Below, in pieces: positions 1 to 9,670 of a DNA stretch of 64,000 nt. Source of the DNA: Nostoc linckia FACHB-104 (GTDB lineage: Bacteria > Cyanobacteriota > Cyanobacteriia > Cyanobacteriales > Nostocaceae). The position numbers were made by a program, and so were the translations under genes. Where the stretch lies: assembly GCF_014696615.1 (NCBI RefSeq), contig NZ_JACJQJ010000044.1:1-64000 (forward strand), written 5' to 3'. Positions within the stretch are counted from its first letter, which is position 1, and each line of letters starts with the position of its first letter. The notes below the pieces were generated by a model. It ran no database searches. It was not told the origin of the DNA and saw nothing but the letters and a program-made list of their open reading frames with translations.

Positions 1-13
1 TTTTTACTTGGGG

Positions 14-466
14 TCATGCTTTAAGCTGCTGGAATTCTTTTGCAACATACATTTTGGCAGTTTTTGACCCCTCTTCTTTCAATCTTGGTGAGAAATCCGG
101 GATTACTGCTTCAATGAATCTTTCTCCTACTTCTTCTCTGGCATTATTTTTACAGTAGTAGCAGTCTGCGCCATTACTAATTGCTGTGTTAATGGTATCT
201 CGACTGCTATTTGCAGTCATAACCACTATTTTAATTGATGTGTGTTTGCATTTAATTAAACTTATGACATCAGTGCCATTGATATCAGGTAAATCAATAT
301 TTATCACCACGATATCTGGCTTTTGTTGGTCAACAATTTCTATTCCTTCTTTTCCGGTTTTTGCAAGGCCACATACCTGGATTTTACCAGTTTCAGATAA
401 TATCGTCGCCGCACCAACCCTAGATATGTTCTCATTTTCAATGATGACAACATTAATAGGTTTCAT
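14..466 (-). CDS. Response-regulator receiver-like protein lacking the phospho-acceptor Asp
   Basis: A 150-aa protein with the layout of a CheY-like receiver: a hydrophobic first strand ending in acidic residues (E10, E12), the 'LP-x-x-NG' turn after strand 3, the conserved Thr in VVMTA (about residue 83) and a Lys near 105. The position that normally carries the phosphorylated Asp is Asn56 (VVINIDLP); I checked the codon, which is AAT. NarL/FixJ-type regulators carry a C-terminal HTH, but this one ends soon after the receiver, so it is a stand-alone domain or a truncated regulator. It is probably not phosphorylated in the usual way. Family assignment is firm; function is unknown. Confidence 0.75.
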   Translation of the reverse strand: MKPINVVIIENENISRVGAATILSETGKIQVCGLAKTGKEGIEIVDQQKPDIVVINIDLPDINGTDVISLIKCKHTSIKIVVMTANSSRDTINTAISNGADCYYCKNNAREEVGERFIEAVIPDFSPRLKEEGSKTAKMYVAKEFQQLKA

Positions 467-722
467 ATTACATACTGTTTGGTTTAGTATTGTCCCTGAT
501 AATAATACTTATAGCACTTACTTTTTACTGTTTCTTAATCTTTACAGTGACTATAAATTAATCAGCTTATTTAAAAACTTTATTTTTAATTTAAAAAAAT
601 TTATAAAGTAATGAGGTGGTTTGTGTAGTTTTCATTAAGCAATCTATTTACTAGATTCTCATATTGATAAAATTTGATTTTAATGTGTTTAATTGAATTT
701 TTATAGTAATAAAAGATTTTTT

Positions 723-968
723 ATGAATTTCAATAACCTTTTAGGATGGATAGAAAATATTGTTGTTTGGTCTTTAATAGGAATGCTATGTTTAGTCGGG
801 TTAGGTAGATTACCTATTAACCCTACAAGTTTATTTGACTTTACTGCGTCTTTTTACTATTTTTCTATTGCGGTTATTATTTGCCCCAAAACTCCCTTGA
901 GTTTTAATAACAAGCTAGTTTTGGGGTTTATAGCTTTCTCGTATGGTGTGTGCTTTGGTTTGATTTAA
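723..968 (+). CDS. Small membrane protein, unknown function
   Basis: About 81 residues from the ATG at 723; an in-frame TTG at 693 would add ten. Three hydrophobic stretches suggest two or three membrane helices. The gene overlaps the convergent 965-1735 gene by a few bases. No family is recognised. The short length and lack of a clear ribosome binding site leave some doubt that it is expressed. Confidence 0.4.
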   Translation: MNFNNLLGWIENIVVWSLIGMLCLVGLGRLPINPTSLFDFTASFYYFSIAVIICPKTPLSFNNKLVLGFIAFSYGVCFGLI

Positions 969-1735
969 TCTATGTCTTTAACAGCATCCTGGTTTTTGAA
1001 TTGTTGTTGGTTCTGTTCGTGGCGTGCTTGTTCTTCATCAAACAGAGCCCTAAATCGTTCAAATTCATTATGGGTAAGGTTATTGATGATGATAGAGTAA
1101 TTCTCTGAGCTATTATTACGAGATGCTAGGAGTGCTTCTTGACTTGCTTCTGAATCAGGCGAATTTCTATCAAGGCTAAGAGTTTGTAAATCTTCTTCTA
1201 ATTTTAGACTTGCAGTATATGTCTCACTTTTATAAAGGATACTTTGTGTCTCTTTATCTGGTTTTCCAAATATATTTAAGCGGTCTAAAATTACAGGGAT
1301 AACAAATTGTTGAATTTGGAAATTAGCGATAATAGATTGTACTTGATCGTGTTGATCTTCTTTTACTAGGTCGCCATTATTGCCGTCATGTTTATCTGTA
1401 AAGTTTTTTAGAACGTCTGTTTCAATTCTATTTTCTTTAGACTGGCTTACTTCGGGTTGTAAAGATGACTCTGGACTAACTGGATTAACAAAATTGACAG
1501 GTTCAATTTCTGTGGAGCTTAACTTGACTTCCTCTTGTGCTATTTTACTGATTCTATTCATTTCTGAATTTAACTTTAACACAGCCTCTTGTCGTTCCTC
1601 AGCAGTTGGAGGATTTTTTGCATATTCTGCAAATTTTCCATCAGGTATATTAAGCTGTGCGATCAATTCTCTCAGGAGACAAGCTTGCATTGCTGGAGTT
1701 AAACCTTCTACTGGAAACTCGATTAGTTCTTTCAT
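965..1735 (-). CDS. Hypothetical protein, second gene of the giant-protein operon
   Basis: A 256-aa soluble, acidic, Gln/Glu-rich protein with no recognised domain. The N-terminus (residues 1-75) is helical and leucine-rich; the rest looks of low complexity and may be disordered. It starts only 7 bases after the stop of the 2581-aa gene, in the same direction, so the two are almost certainly co-transcribed and may work together. No signal peptide or membrane segment. No function can be assigned from sequence. Confidence 0.65.
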   Translation of the reverse strand: MKELIEFPVEGLTPAMQACLLRELIAQLNIPDGKFAEYAKNPPTAEERQEAVLKLNSEMNRISKIAQEEVKLSSTEIEPVNFVNPVSPESSLQPEVSQSKENRIETDVLKNFTDKHDGNNGDLVKEDQHDQVQSIIANFQIQQFVIPVILDRLNIFGKPDKETQSILYKSETYTASLKLEEDLQTLSLDRNSPDSEASQEALLASRNNSSENYSIIINNLTHNEFERFRALFDEEQARHEQNQQQFKNQDAVKDID

Positions 1736-1742
1736 AATAAAA

Positions 1743-4700
1743 TTACCTTTCTACTAAATCCTTTTTGACATCTTTGAGTGCATTATTGATGCGATCGCTC
1801 ATAACTTGAAAATCTTGTAATGTTTCATCACTAATGTTACTTACTTGAGTTTTTCCTTGTTTGACATATAACAAGATATTATCTTTTTTATCCTTAACTA
1901 AATAAGTTTGGTTTTGAGTTTGAGTAGCAATCTGATATTTTTCCGTTTGAACTGACATAATGCCATTAATATCTTCTTGTCCAATCGTCTTAACTACACG
2001 TTGAGCAAGACTGGTCATCTCATTAACTTTTTCTAATTCTTTAATGTCTTGTTCCATTGCCTTAAAAGCATTCTCAAGACTAATATTTTCTTGAATGTAT
2101 AAATTAGTTACCTCCTGAATTCTATTGAGATATGTGTCTGATTTACCGAGTTTTTCAGCTGCTATATACCAGTCTTGGAGATTTTGCACTGTATTAGCTT
2201 TCATCCGCTCGATAATACTATCCATCGCTCCAACCTGCTGCATTTCGGGTTGAGCAGGTGATGCGAGTGCTTGGTCAATATTTGGTTCTTGGCTTTGTTG
2301 TGATAAAAAAATACTCTTGTTTTTAGCAATTAATAAGTTATCTGATACTTGTGTATTGGTAGAAATAATATCGCTACTAACTTTGGTGTTTTCTACAGGA
2401 TTAAATACTGCGTATCCTTGGGAATTTTGTTCTACTTTGTACCCTTTTTCTTGAAGATAATTTTGAACTAATTGGTCATTTCCTTGTGCATTTCCGGCTA
2501 GAAAAGAGCTTTTCACTGCTATTGCTTTATCAAGTAAGGGTTTATAGTGATTTTCAAATGTTTGGGCAATTTGTTCGCTTGTTACTCCGCGCCACGGCCC
2601 AGATCCGGACACCATAATGATGTCTTCTTTTGAGTAATTTCCTGTGTTGGCGCGTTCCCCCCATGCTTGCTCGTAATTTCGCGTGCTTGAAGGTGTACCG
2701 GAGGGTGCAGCTGATTTACCGATAAACTGGGTAGCTATTTGGGCCATCGCAATGTCTTTTTTCATGTGTTCAGCGACGGCGGCGTTTATAGGTTCGAGTT
2801 GGGACAGTGGATTTGTGGGACGCAGAGCAGTCTGTTGAGACTTGTCCTGCTGGGTTTGTACTGTAGTTTGTTGTGTTTTTGCAACTACATATATATATGC
2901 TTCGCTAAGGGCTTGAATAAATGCGGATTCTTTACCCTTACCCTGCCACTGTTGATCCTGGGCATTAGTAATGCTTGTACAGTTCTCTAACCAATTGACT
3001 CCCCCGCGTTTGGCGATCGCCTCAGTTAGCCGGGGGTGTTGTTCGAGTTTAGCTTGAAGCACTTCTACCATTAGCTGGTATTCATCAACTGATGGATGCA
3101 ACTGCTTTTGGTGATTAAATGCGTGTTCGGCGGATGCGTATGCTACCCCTTGAGGTTTTTGGACATGGGTTTCTACTCCATACTGCCCGGCGGGGGCTTC
3201 TGGATTATTTTTGACTGAAACTTGGTAATCGTTTTGCAGCCTGCCTTGTTCTTTGGCTAGTGCAGTGGCAAGACTGAGTGCTACTCCCAGCCCATCTTTA
3301 GAGTCTGGGCTGATATTTACTGGTGTTGCAGGTTGTTTTTGGTTAGTTGGGAACGGAACAATTTTGCCATTGACATAATCTCCTAGTGGCTCCATGAATA
3401 AGCCATATACCTGACTCTTACTCGCTTGAGTTTGGGTAAGTTCTTTTGGTGAATGCTTCTCCCATCTTGCCCAGGCTTGCTGGTAACTTGGGTCTTGAAT
3501 CATTTGGGTGGTAATTTTGTATTGTTTACCTACCCGAAAAGCAACTTGCTCGCCGTTTTTACCTTGGGCGATCGCAATATTTCCCTCTTTGATACCATAA
3601 GTTTTTTGGTAGTCTACACCTCTGGTAGTGTGTATCCTACCGTGTCCGCGCATAGCATCAATGGTTGTGTTAACTGGTACTGTGGCAGCTTCGCCGTGCA
3701 GATGCAGCGAATAAACCATTGGTACTGGTTTGCCAGATATAGCCGGGTTGTCTGGAATTTGAGGATTAGCAGCGCGTGCCGCAGTAGAATTCCCGATGGC
3801 GATAATTTCTTCGACAGTTGGTTGGTTTGAAGAGTTTGAGGGTATGTTTTGGGTGACTTCTCTGAGGCTGGTATAACTGCGCTCTACTTTAATTTCTCCC
3901 CCTGGTGTCCACTCGTTAGCTTTAATGGTGAGGTCGTTGTTGCTTTGGACTACCGCACACGGAGGTTGGTTTGAGGTGAGGAAGTTCTCAAATTTTTGGC
4001 GAACGCTGTTTTCTCTGCCCAGGTCATTTTTAATTGACCAGATGTTGATAGACCATCTGCCAGCCTCAGTATTCAGTGCAGCGTGTTCGTTTTTGCAGTT
4101 AAAACGGGTTACTGTACCCGACTCAAGTTTAAACTCTTGGTATGGTGCGTCCTGATTCTCTTCCCTAGTCCATGCCATTCGTTCCTTAGCAGCGCGATAG
4201 CCCCAGTCAGAATTTCCGATATTAATGCTACGGGCTTCCGTCGCGGCGTAGGAGTCATCGCGGTGGTAGTTAATCCCCGCACCGGGGTTCTCGGAATAAG
4301 TTACCAGCACAATATCAGCGTCGGGATATACTTGTTTGACAAGTTCCATTAGCTTGTCGTCCTGTACCCCTGGCTTGAAATCTTTATCCTTCAAATCCCA
4401 TTTTGCACCGATCCAGGCGACTTGTCTCAGTGGTGCATAGTTAGATTTGTCATTTTCAAGTATGGGTTTGAGATGGGTTTCAAGATGCGATCGCATCTGG
4501 TCTACTTTTTCCTCGCTAACCTTACCCAATATTTCGATAGCTTTAGTTGGATCGGCTTGACGCGAGTTGGGTAGTAATATTGGTTGATTCTTAGCTTCTG
4601 ATTGTGTATCTGTTATTACTTGTATCTCACCCGTGTTTTGATAGACTTGTGAAATGCCTGTAACTGTGGCGTTAGTATTTAATTGAATATTAGTTGTATT

Positions 4701-7700
4701 CTTTTCAGATAAAGCTTTAGCAGGAACAATTGGTACTGGAGAATCTTCTTGATTAAGTTCTCTTGGACGATTAGGAAGTGCTTTTAGAGCTTTTTGGTAA
4801 TCACTATTTTCTGGAATTTGGTTTAATTTTAAAAGACTACCTTCAGTTGCAACTTTTTGATTTAACTCTGCACTAAGCTTTTGGTAACGGTCAAAACCAT
4901 CAACTTCACCAATATTAATAGCTTCTCCAAGTAAACTATTAAATTCTTTCTTTATTTCCTCACTAATTTCATTTTTATTAAAAATAAATGTAGCAGTGTT
5001 ACTCTCAATAAAATAATCGTTTTCAGTAGACTTTGATTCTAACCAAGTGGCTACAGCGATCGCGTCTTGTGCGGGAACTACTAATCCAAAAGCTTCTTTA
5101 GTTTCTAAGATCGCTCCATCGGGGGAAGTATATTGTTGATTTGGATTATAAAAATATACAGTTTGTTGGGGAATGATTGGAGTGGGTTGTGACGGTGTAT
5201 CTGCACTTTTGATATGACCACCAGCACGGTTAATAAAGGTTTGTCTTAATTCGCTGCTGATAGTAGTTTCATCAAGTATGAAGACAGTCATTCCTTTTTT
5301 GGCTTCTAACCGAGCTTGTGATATAGGAAGCTGTTCATATGATACTCCTATTTTTTCGAGATACTTTTTGGTTTTTTCAACTATATTTTCATCAACTGCT
5401 AATCCTAAAAGCCCTACTAATTTTTGCTCTTTATCTTGGAACATGATTGTAGGGCGTTCGTTAATTTTACCGAGTATTTGATTGCGTTTTTCCTGCTGCT
5501 CGTCTCTGACAGGCTTTTCATTACTTATAAGCTGGCTGCGTTTAACCCATTTGTCAGGATACTGTACTGTTTCTGGATCAATAATTATTTTACAGGTACT
5601 TTCATTACTGGTAATCTGTACAGGGATAGTGGTTCGTTGTTGGTTTGAGCGAATAATACCCGTATCAATTAATTTTTGTACAGTGCTACTTTCTTTCCTT
5701 TGCCACTGTTTTTGTATATTTCCTTTATTTAAATCAGCTTCGAGACGTTCATTATGCTGACCAACAATACCGAGTGATTGGTCGCCAATTTTAGCAATAT
5801 AAACGTGCTTTTTATCAAATGCCCTAACTAAAGTTTCTTGAAATGCTTGGTTGTTAATCTCCTGTTTCTTGTATTTTGGATTCGTAATATTAATTCGTAA
5901 CAGATTGTTCTGAGATGTTTCTGCTATAGCATAGGCATTTTGTCCAGTGATGATGGTTTGAATTTTAAGCTGTAAATGTTGCCCATTACCAGGCTTTTCT
6001 GCTAGCCAGCCTTCGGCAATACCTTCTTTGATTGATTCTTTATCAATATTGCCTAGTTTTTCAGGTTTATTACCATTTTGAAGATAGATAGTATAGTCTT
6101 CTCGAATCAGATCAACCTTTTCGATTGTTAACATTACAGGTTCTTTATTAAACCTTTGGGAATTTCCAAACTTATTAACCTCGCCTACTTTGAAAGTGAG
6201 TTCTGGTAATCCGGGTACTTTGGTTGTAACAGAGGTGGTGTATACTTCACCTTTTTCAACACTGCCAATAGCAATAGTACCAATTGGTAGCCGGGCGTTA
6301 CTTTGTTCAATATTTCCGAATGATTCGTAATTACCCTCTTGATTCTGGATTTCAATTACACTTTTTCCATCTTCAGCTAGATTAAATCGAATACTCTGAG
6401 GTTGATTTTTATTAAAAAACTCACTATTCCGGTCAAATCCAGTGATACTAAACTCTGTAAACTTGAGTGTATCTAACTGACTGATAATCTCTTGAGGAAA
6501 GGTAGCAAAAGCGAAATTAGAAACTTTATTTTGGCGATCGCCACTTTTATCATTACCAGTCTCACGAGTCGTTGATACCGTCCAGGTGGCAGCTGCCATT
6601 GGTAGCTTTTGGTCTTCTGGAATCGAATTATAAAAGTCCTCTGCTATCTGGTAAGCTTTTTGGTAAAGAAGTTTAATTTGACCTTCGCTTAGTTCAGGCT
6701 GGAATGATATTTTGTTAGATTTTACTTCTTGTCCAAGTGTAATTCCTATTTCTTCGAGTTTATTTTCTTGCTCCCTCGCCAGTGTACCTAATTTTCTAAA
6801 CTTGGGTTTACCATTCTCAGTTTCATCGTTAATTTGAGCATAAACTAAATATTTATGCGGACGGTTATTGTTGCGTTTATCTTCGGATATTTCTGAGAAT
6901 TTTATCGTAATTGTATTAGCTTTCCAGATAAATTCATTATCATACTGTAGAAGATTAGTTATACTTACTTGATTACCATTAGCAAGGGTAATATTTGCAG
7001 ACGGCCCTTTTTCAGTTTCTTTTTGTTTAGATAACTCACTTGCTCGGTTGAATGATTTATCGAATTCTTTTTTGATGAGGATAGCTCTTAATCGCTGTTC
7101 GTGAGAAAATTCAACCCCTTTAAATAAAGCTTGAAATTGAACGATTTCACGCGATTCGAGGCGAGCTTTGTCAAAATACTGATTGGTTTGAGCAATTAGT
7201 AACTCAACAGGTGAATATCCCGTCGGTTGAATTATATTGTCAATATAGACATCTTTCTTCTTATCCTTAATATAGTTGACTTCACGGTGAAGAATGCGAC
7301 TGTTGTTGCGAATAATTTCAATTTCAGGTTTTTTGGCACTCTTGAAAAGGTCAACTGCAATTTGATTTTGAAATGCTGCCTCAGCAATCATTTCACGGTA
7401 CATTTGGGTATTAATGTTCATCGCCACTAGTGTATTGGTGGGTTCTTGTCGAACAGTTTTGATGAACTCTTCCATGTAACTGCGATACTTGCTTGGAATC
7501 TCCTTCCCTTCAATACCCTTGGATTTTGCCCAGGCTTCTGTTTTGAATAAATCTTCGTAGTGTTTGGCTACCTGCTGTACGTACTCAATTGAGTCTTTTT
7601 CACTACCAAAGTTTTTCAGAATCGTAATTTCTGACTCTAACGCCTCAATTGAGGTAAGGTGATTGTTGATAACACCCACACTAATGCCATCGCTCATGTG

Positions 7701-9488
7701 GATGGCGATTTCCTCAAATTCTGGCTGACTGCCATCTTCTTGGTAAAAAGATTGTTTTTTAAGTTTGACAGTTGGAGCATAGGCGTTTTCAGGCAGGTTG
7801 CGCTCCTTTGCTTCAACGGTGAGGTTGGGATACTTGCTAGCCCGCTCGAAGCCGATACAATCACCATCGTAATCGCGTGCCTGACGCTCTTGTTCGGACT
7901 CTTGAGGAAGAATCTCTAATTCATAACCAACTGATTTTAGTTCTAAAATATACTGGTTAAATTTGATAGTAAACTCGATTTTATCTTTAGTTTCGAGCTT
8001 ACTGATACTTCGATCTAAGTAATTTTCAATACCTTCTAACTGGATATTTTTTCCTTGAGCTTCTGGCAGGATAGATTTAATTTGCTCATTGAGGCGGTTG
8101 TAAATGCGATCGCTTGTTTCGTCCGAGACAGCGATCACACCAGCGAGAGGTTGACCATCAGGCCCAAGGATATCTTCTACAATTTTGTTAGTTGAGACGC
8201 ACAGACCATTTGAATTGAGGAAAGGGGAGCGGAAGTTGAGAACTTCTTCGCCGTCTTGATAATGCGGTATGGAAATTTCCTCATTTCGCAGGTCTTTGGA
8301 GGGAATGACCATTGCTCGCTCAAACGTTAACGTCTTGCCGATGGCGATTTCTTTCCACTCGTTTTGGACGAACCGGGCGAGTCCGCGCTGTACTTTCTCA
8401 GTTTCGAGAAGTTGCCTCTCTCCTTGCAGGTCAGCTTTGATGAGTTTGTAAATAAACGAGTCAGTAGCAATGCGATCGCGCAAAGTTTCTAACTCTTCTG
8501 CTAATGTTGGATCTTCTGCTGCTTGTTCTTCTAGTGTGGTTGCTTGTTCTTCAAGAAAAGCTTTCCGCTTCTCGTACTTTTCGCAGTAAAGTTGTGCAAG
8601 TTGCCGAGGATCATCCTGTGCTTCTTTAAGCTTTTTGGCTTCAAGTTCTAGCTGTTCAGTAAAGTCTTTCAGTCCGTTAGGGAATGAAGCGAGTAACTGC
8701 GATATAGCTGTCTTGCCGAGTTCAGATTGTGATTTTTCACCTAGCCAGATATTTTGTCGGTATAATCCAGGTTGAATTTGAGGCTTAGTTGGGCCATTAG
8801 GATTATCTTTATCAGTTCCTTTGAACGCAGATAAGGGAAGAATTAGATCAATTTTAGTTGAGTTATTCGAGTTTTGATAATTGAGGATTTGCTCAAGGTT
8901 AGCAGGGCGTAGTGTACCTTTACCAAAGCGGTATTTATTGTCATCTCCGTCTCGATCAGTCCAACCGAACCGGTGTTGAATTACTCGATATTTATCACCT
9001 TTTTGATGCTTAGTTAATTCATGATACAAGTCTTTTGATATTTGTCCGTAACAGTCTCCTGTTAACCGATATGCTTGGTCATTACTGATAATGTCGCCAT
9101 TTTCACCATTATTATCATCAACTATTAGGATGTTTAACTCTTTATTGACAGCATTTTTGCATGAGCCAAGAAAGATAGACCCGTAAGCACCTCTATCTTT
9201 GTTATCAGGGCATAATTGCCTAATTATATCTAGGCATTCTTCGGGTCCATATAATAACCGAGTTTTTGATGATAATAATAATTTATGACCTTCAGGATGA
9301 TTAGTTAATTGTTCCAGAGTAGACTTTTCGTCCATATGCCCGAACGAAAAGTTTACCCCAGGAAAGAAATGTTCTAGGAAAGTATTATCAAGTTCTTCCT
9401 TTAACAGCGAATCTGGATTATTTGTATTACCATCTGTATGAATCCATCGATTTAATCTAGTGTCAAAATGTTTAGCTTGAATTGTCAT
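1743..9488 (-). CDS. 2581-aa multidomain protein: DxDGD RNA-polymerase-like core, AlkB-like dioxygenase, NADAR-like and SLOG-like segments
   Basis: Residues ~150-720 resemble the double-psi-barrel core shared by QDE-1-type RNA-dependent RNA polymerases, phage YonO and the large cellular RNAP subunits. In order: a basic strand with Q-R and FGKGTLRP (K190), RSPFLNSNGL (~418), the acidic DYDGD (539-543, the Mg-binding triad in this superfamily), GVINNHL (~610) and AVDLFKSAKKP (~710). The order and spacing fit the family. Residues ~1700-1815 hold HxD (H1742, D1744), H1802 and R1811, as in AlkB-type Fe(II)/2-oxoglutarate dioxygenases. Residues ~2090-2210 (SAEHAF...WQGKGKES) look NADAR-like. Residues ~2285-2360 (VSGSGPW...GNAQGNDQLV) look like a SLOG Rossmann domain. 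No signal peptide. It begins after a 150-bp gap from an IS630 copy. Domain calls are from motif reading: polymerase core fairly likely, AlkB likely, NADAR tentative. A role early after plasmid transfer is inference. Confidence 0.65.
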   Translation of the reverse strand: MTIQAKHFDTRLNRWIHTDGNTNNPDSLLKEELDNTFLEHFFPGVNFSFGHMDEKSTLEQLTNHPEGHKLLLSSKTRLLYGPEECLDIIRQLCPDNKDRGAYGSIFLGSCKNAVNKELNILIVDDNNGENGDIISNDQAYRLTGDCYGQISKDLYHELTKHQKGDKYRVIQHRFGWTDRDGDDNKYRFGKGTLRPANLEQILNYQNSNNSTKIDLILPLSAFKGTDKDNPNGPTKPQIQPGLYRQNIWLGEKSQSELGKTAISQLLASFPNGLKDFTEQLELEAKKLKEAQDDPRQLAQLYCEKYEKRKAFLEEQATTLEEQAAEDPTLAEELETLRDRIATDSFIYKLIKADLQGERQLLETEKVQRGLARFVQNEWKEIAIGKTLTFERAMVIPSKDLRNEEISIPHYQDGEEVLNFRSPFLNSNGLCVSTNKIVEDILGPDGQPLAGVIAVSDETSDRIYNRLNEQIKSILPEAQGKNIQLEGIENYLDRSISKLETKDKIEFTIKFNQYILELKSVGYELEILPQESEQERQARDYDGDCIGFERASKYPNLTVEAKERNLPENAYAPTVKLKKQSFYQEDGSQPEFEEIAIHMSDGISVGVINNHLTSIEALESEITILKNFGSEKDSIEYVQQVAKHYEDLFKTEAWAKSKGIEGKEIPSKYRSYMEEFIKTVRQEPTNTLVAMNINTQMYREMIAEAAFQNQIAVDLFKSAKKPEIEIIRNNSRILHREVNYIKDKKKDVYIDNIIQPTGYSPVELLIAQTNQYFDKARLESREIVQFQALFKGVEFSHEQRLRAILIKKEFDKSFNRASELSKQKETEKGPSANITLANGNQVSITNLLQYDNEFIWKANTITIKFSEISEDKRNNNRPHKYLVYAQINDETENGKPKFRKLGTLAREQENKLEEIGITLGQEVKSNKISFQPELSEGQIKLLYQKAYQIAEDFYNSIPEDQKLPMAAATWTVSTTRETGNDKSGDRQNKVSNFAFATFPQEIISQLDTLKFTEFSITGFDRNSEFFNKNQPQSIRFNLAEDGKSVIEIQNQEGNYESFGNIEQSNARLPIGTIAIGSVEKGEVYTTSVTTKVPGLPELTFKVGEVNKFGNSQRFNKEPVMLTIEKVDLIREDYTIYLQNGNKPEKLGNIDKESIKEGIAEGWLAEKPGNGQHLQLKIQTIITGQNAYAIAETSQNNLLRINITNPKYKKQEINNQAFQETLVRAFDKKHVYIAKIGDQSLGIVGQHNERLEADLNKGNIQKQWQRKESSTVQKLIDTGIIRSNQQRTTIPVQITSNESTCKIIIDPETVQYPDKWVKRSQLISNEKPVRDEQQEKRNQILGKINERPTIMFQDKEQKLVGLLGLAVDENIVEKTKKYLEKIGVSYEQLPISQARLEAKKGMTVFILDETTISSELRQTFINRAGGHIKSADTPSQPTPIIPQQTVYFYNPNQQYTSPDGAILETKEAFGLVVPAQDAIAVATWLESKSTENDYFIESNTATFIFNKNEISEEIKKEFNSLLGEAINIGEVDGFDRYQKLSAELNQKVATEGSLLKLNQIPENSDYQKALKALPNRPRELNQEDSPVPIVPAKALSEKNTTNIQLNTNATVTGISQVYQNTGEIQVITDTQSEAKNQPILLPNSRQADPTKAIEILGKVSEEKVDQMRSHLETHLKPILENDKSNYAPLRQVAWIGAKWDLKDKDFKPGVQDDKLMELVKQVYPDADIVLVTYSENPGAGINYHRDDSYAATEARSINIGNSDWGYRAAKERMAWTREENQDAPYQEFKLESGTVTRFNCKNEHAALNTEAGRWSINIWSIKNDLGRENSVRQKFENFLTSNQPPCAVVQSNNDLTIKANEWTPGGEIKVERSYTSLREVTQNIPSNSSNQPTVEEIIAIGNSTAARAANPQIPDNPAISGKPVPMVYSLHLHGEAATVPVNTTIDAMRGHGRIHTTRGVDYQKTYGIKEGNIAIAQGKNGEQVAFRVGKQYKITTQMIQDPSYQQAWARWEKHSPKELTQTQASKSQVYGLFMEPLGDYVNGKIVPFPTNQKQPATPVNISPDSKDGLGVALSLATALAKEQGRLQNDYQVSVKNNPEAPAGQYGVETHVQKPQGVAYASAEHAFNHQKQLHPSVDEYQLMVEVLQAKLEQHPRLTEAIAKRGGVNWLENCTSITNAQDQQWQGKGKESAFIQALSEAYIYVVAKTQQTTVQTQQDKSQQTALRPTNPLSQLEPINAAVAEHMKKDIAMAQIATQFIGKSAAPSGTPSSTRNYEQAWGERANTGNYSKEDIIMVSGSGPWRGVTSEQIAQTFENHYKPLLDKAIAVKSSFLAGNAQGNDQLVQNYLQEKGYKVEQNSQGYAVFNPVENTKVSSDIISTNTQVSDNLLIAKNKSIFLSQQSQEPNIDQALASPAQPEMQQVGAMDSIIERMKANTVQNLQDWYIAAEKLGKSDTYLNRIQEVTNLYIQENISLENAFKAMEQDIKELEKVNEMTSLAQRVVKTIGQEDINGIMSVQTEKYQIATQTQNQTYLVKDKKDNILLYVKQGKTQVSNISDETLQDFQVMSDRINNALKDVKKDLVER

Positions 9489-9670
9489 ATATGAACAATT
9501 AAACTTATAAAATTAAAGATAAATTTTCACTTTTTGGCACTAAAATACCCGTAAAATTACATTTTACTTTCTTTTTATCGCTAATCTATTCAACAAATTT
9601 CTAATTTATACTAACAATTTAGACGTAATTTAAAATACTCTAGTACAGCACGGCGTAAATAAACCAAGTA

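Noticed and set aside
2739-8451. Several open frames on the plus strand opposite the giant gene
   Set aside because: They lie antisense to a continuous 2581-codon gene with recognisable motifs and have no ribosome sites or family features.
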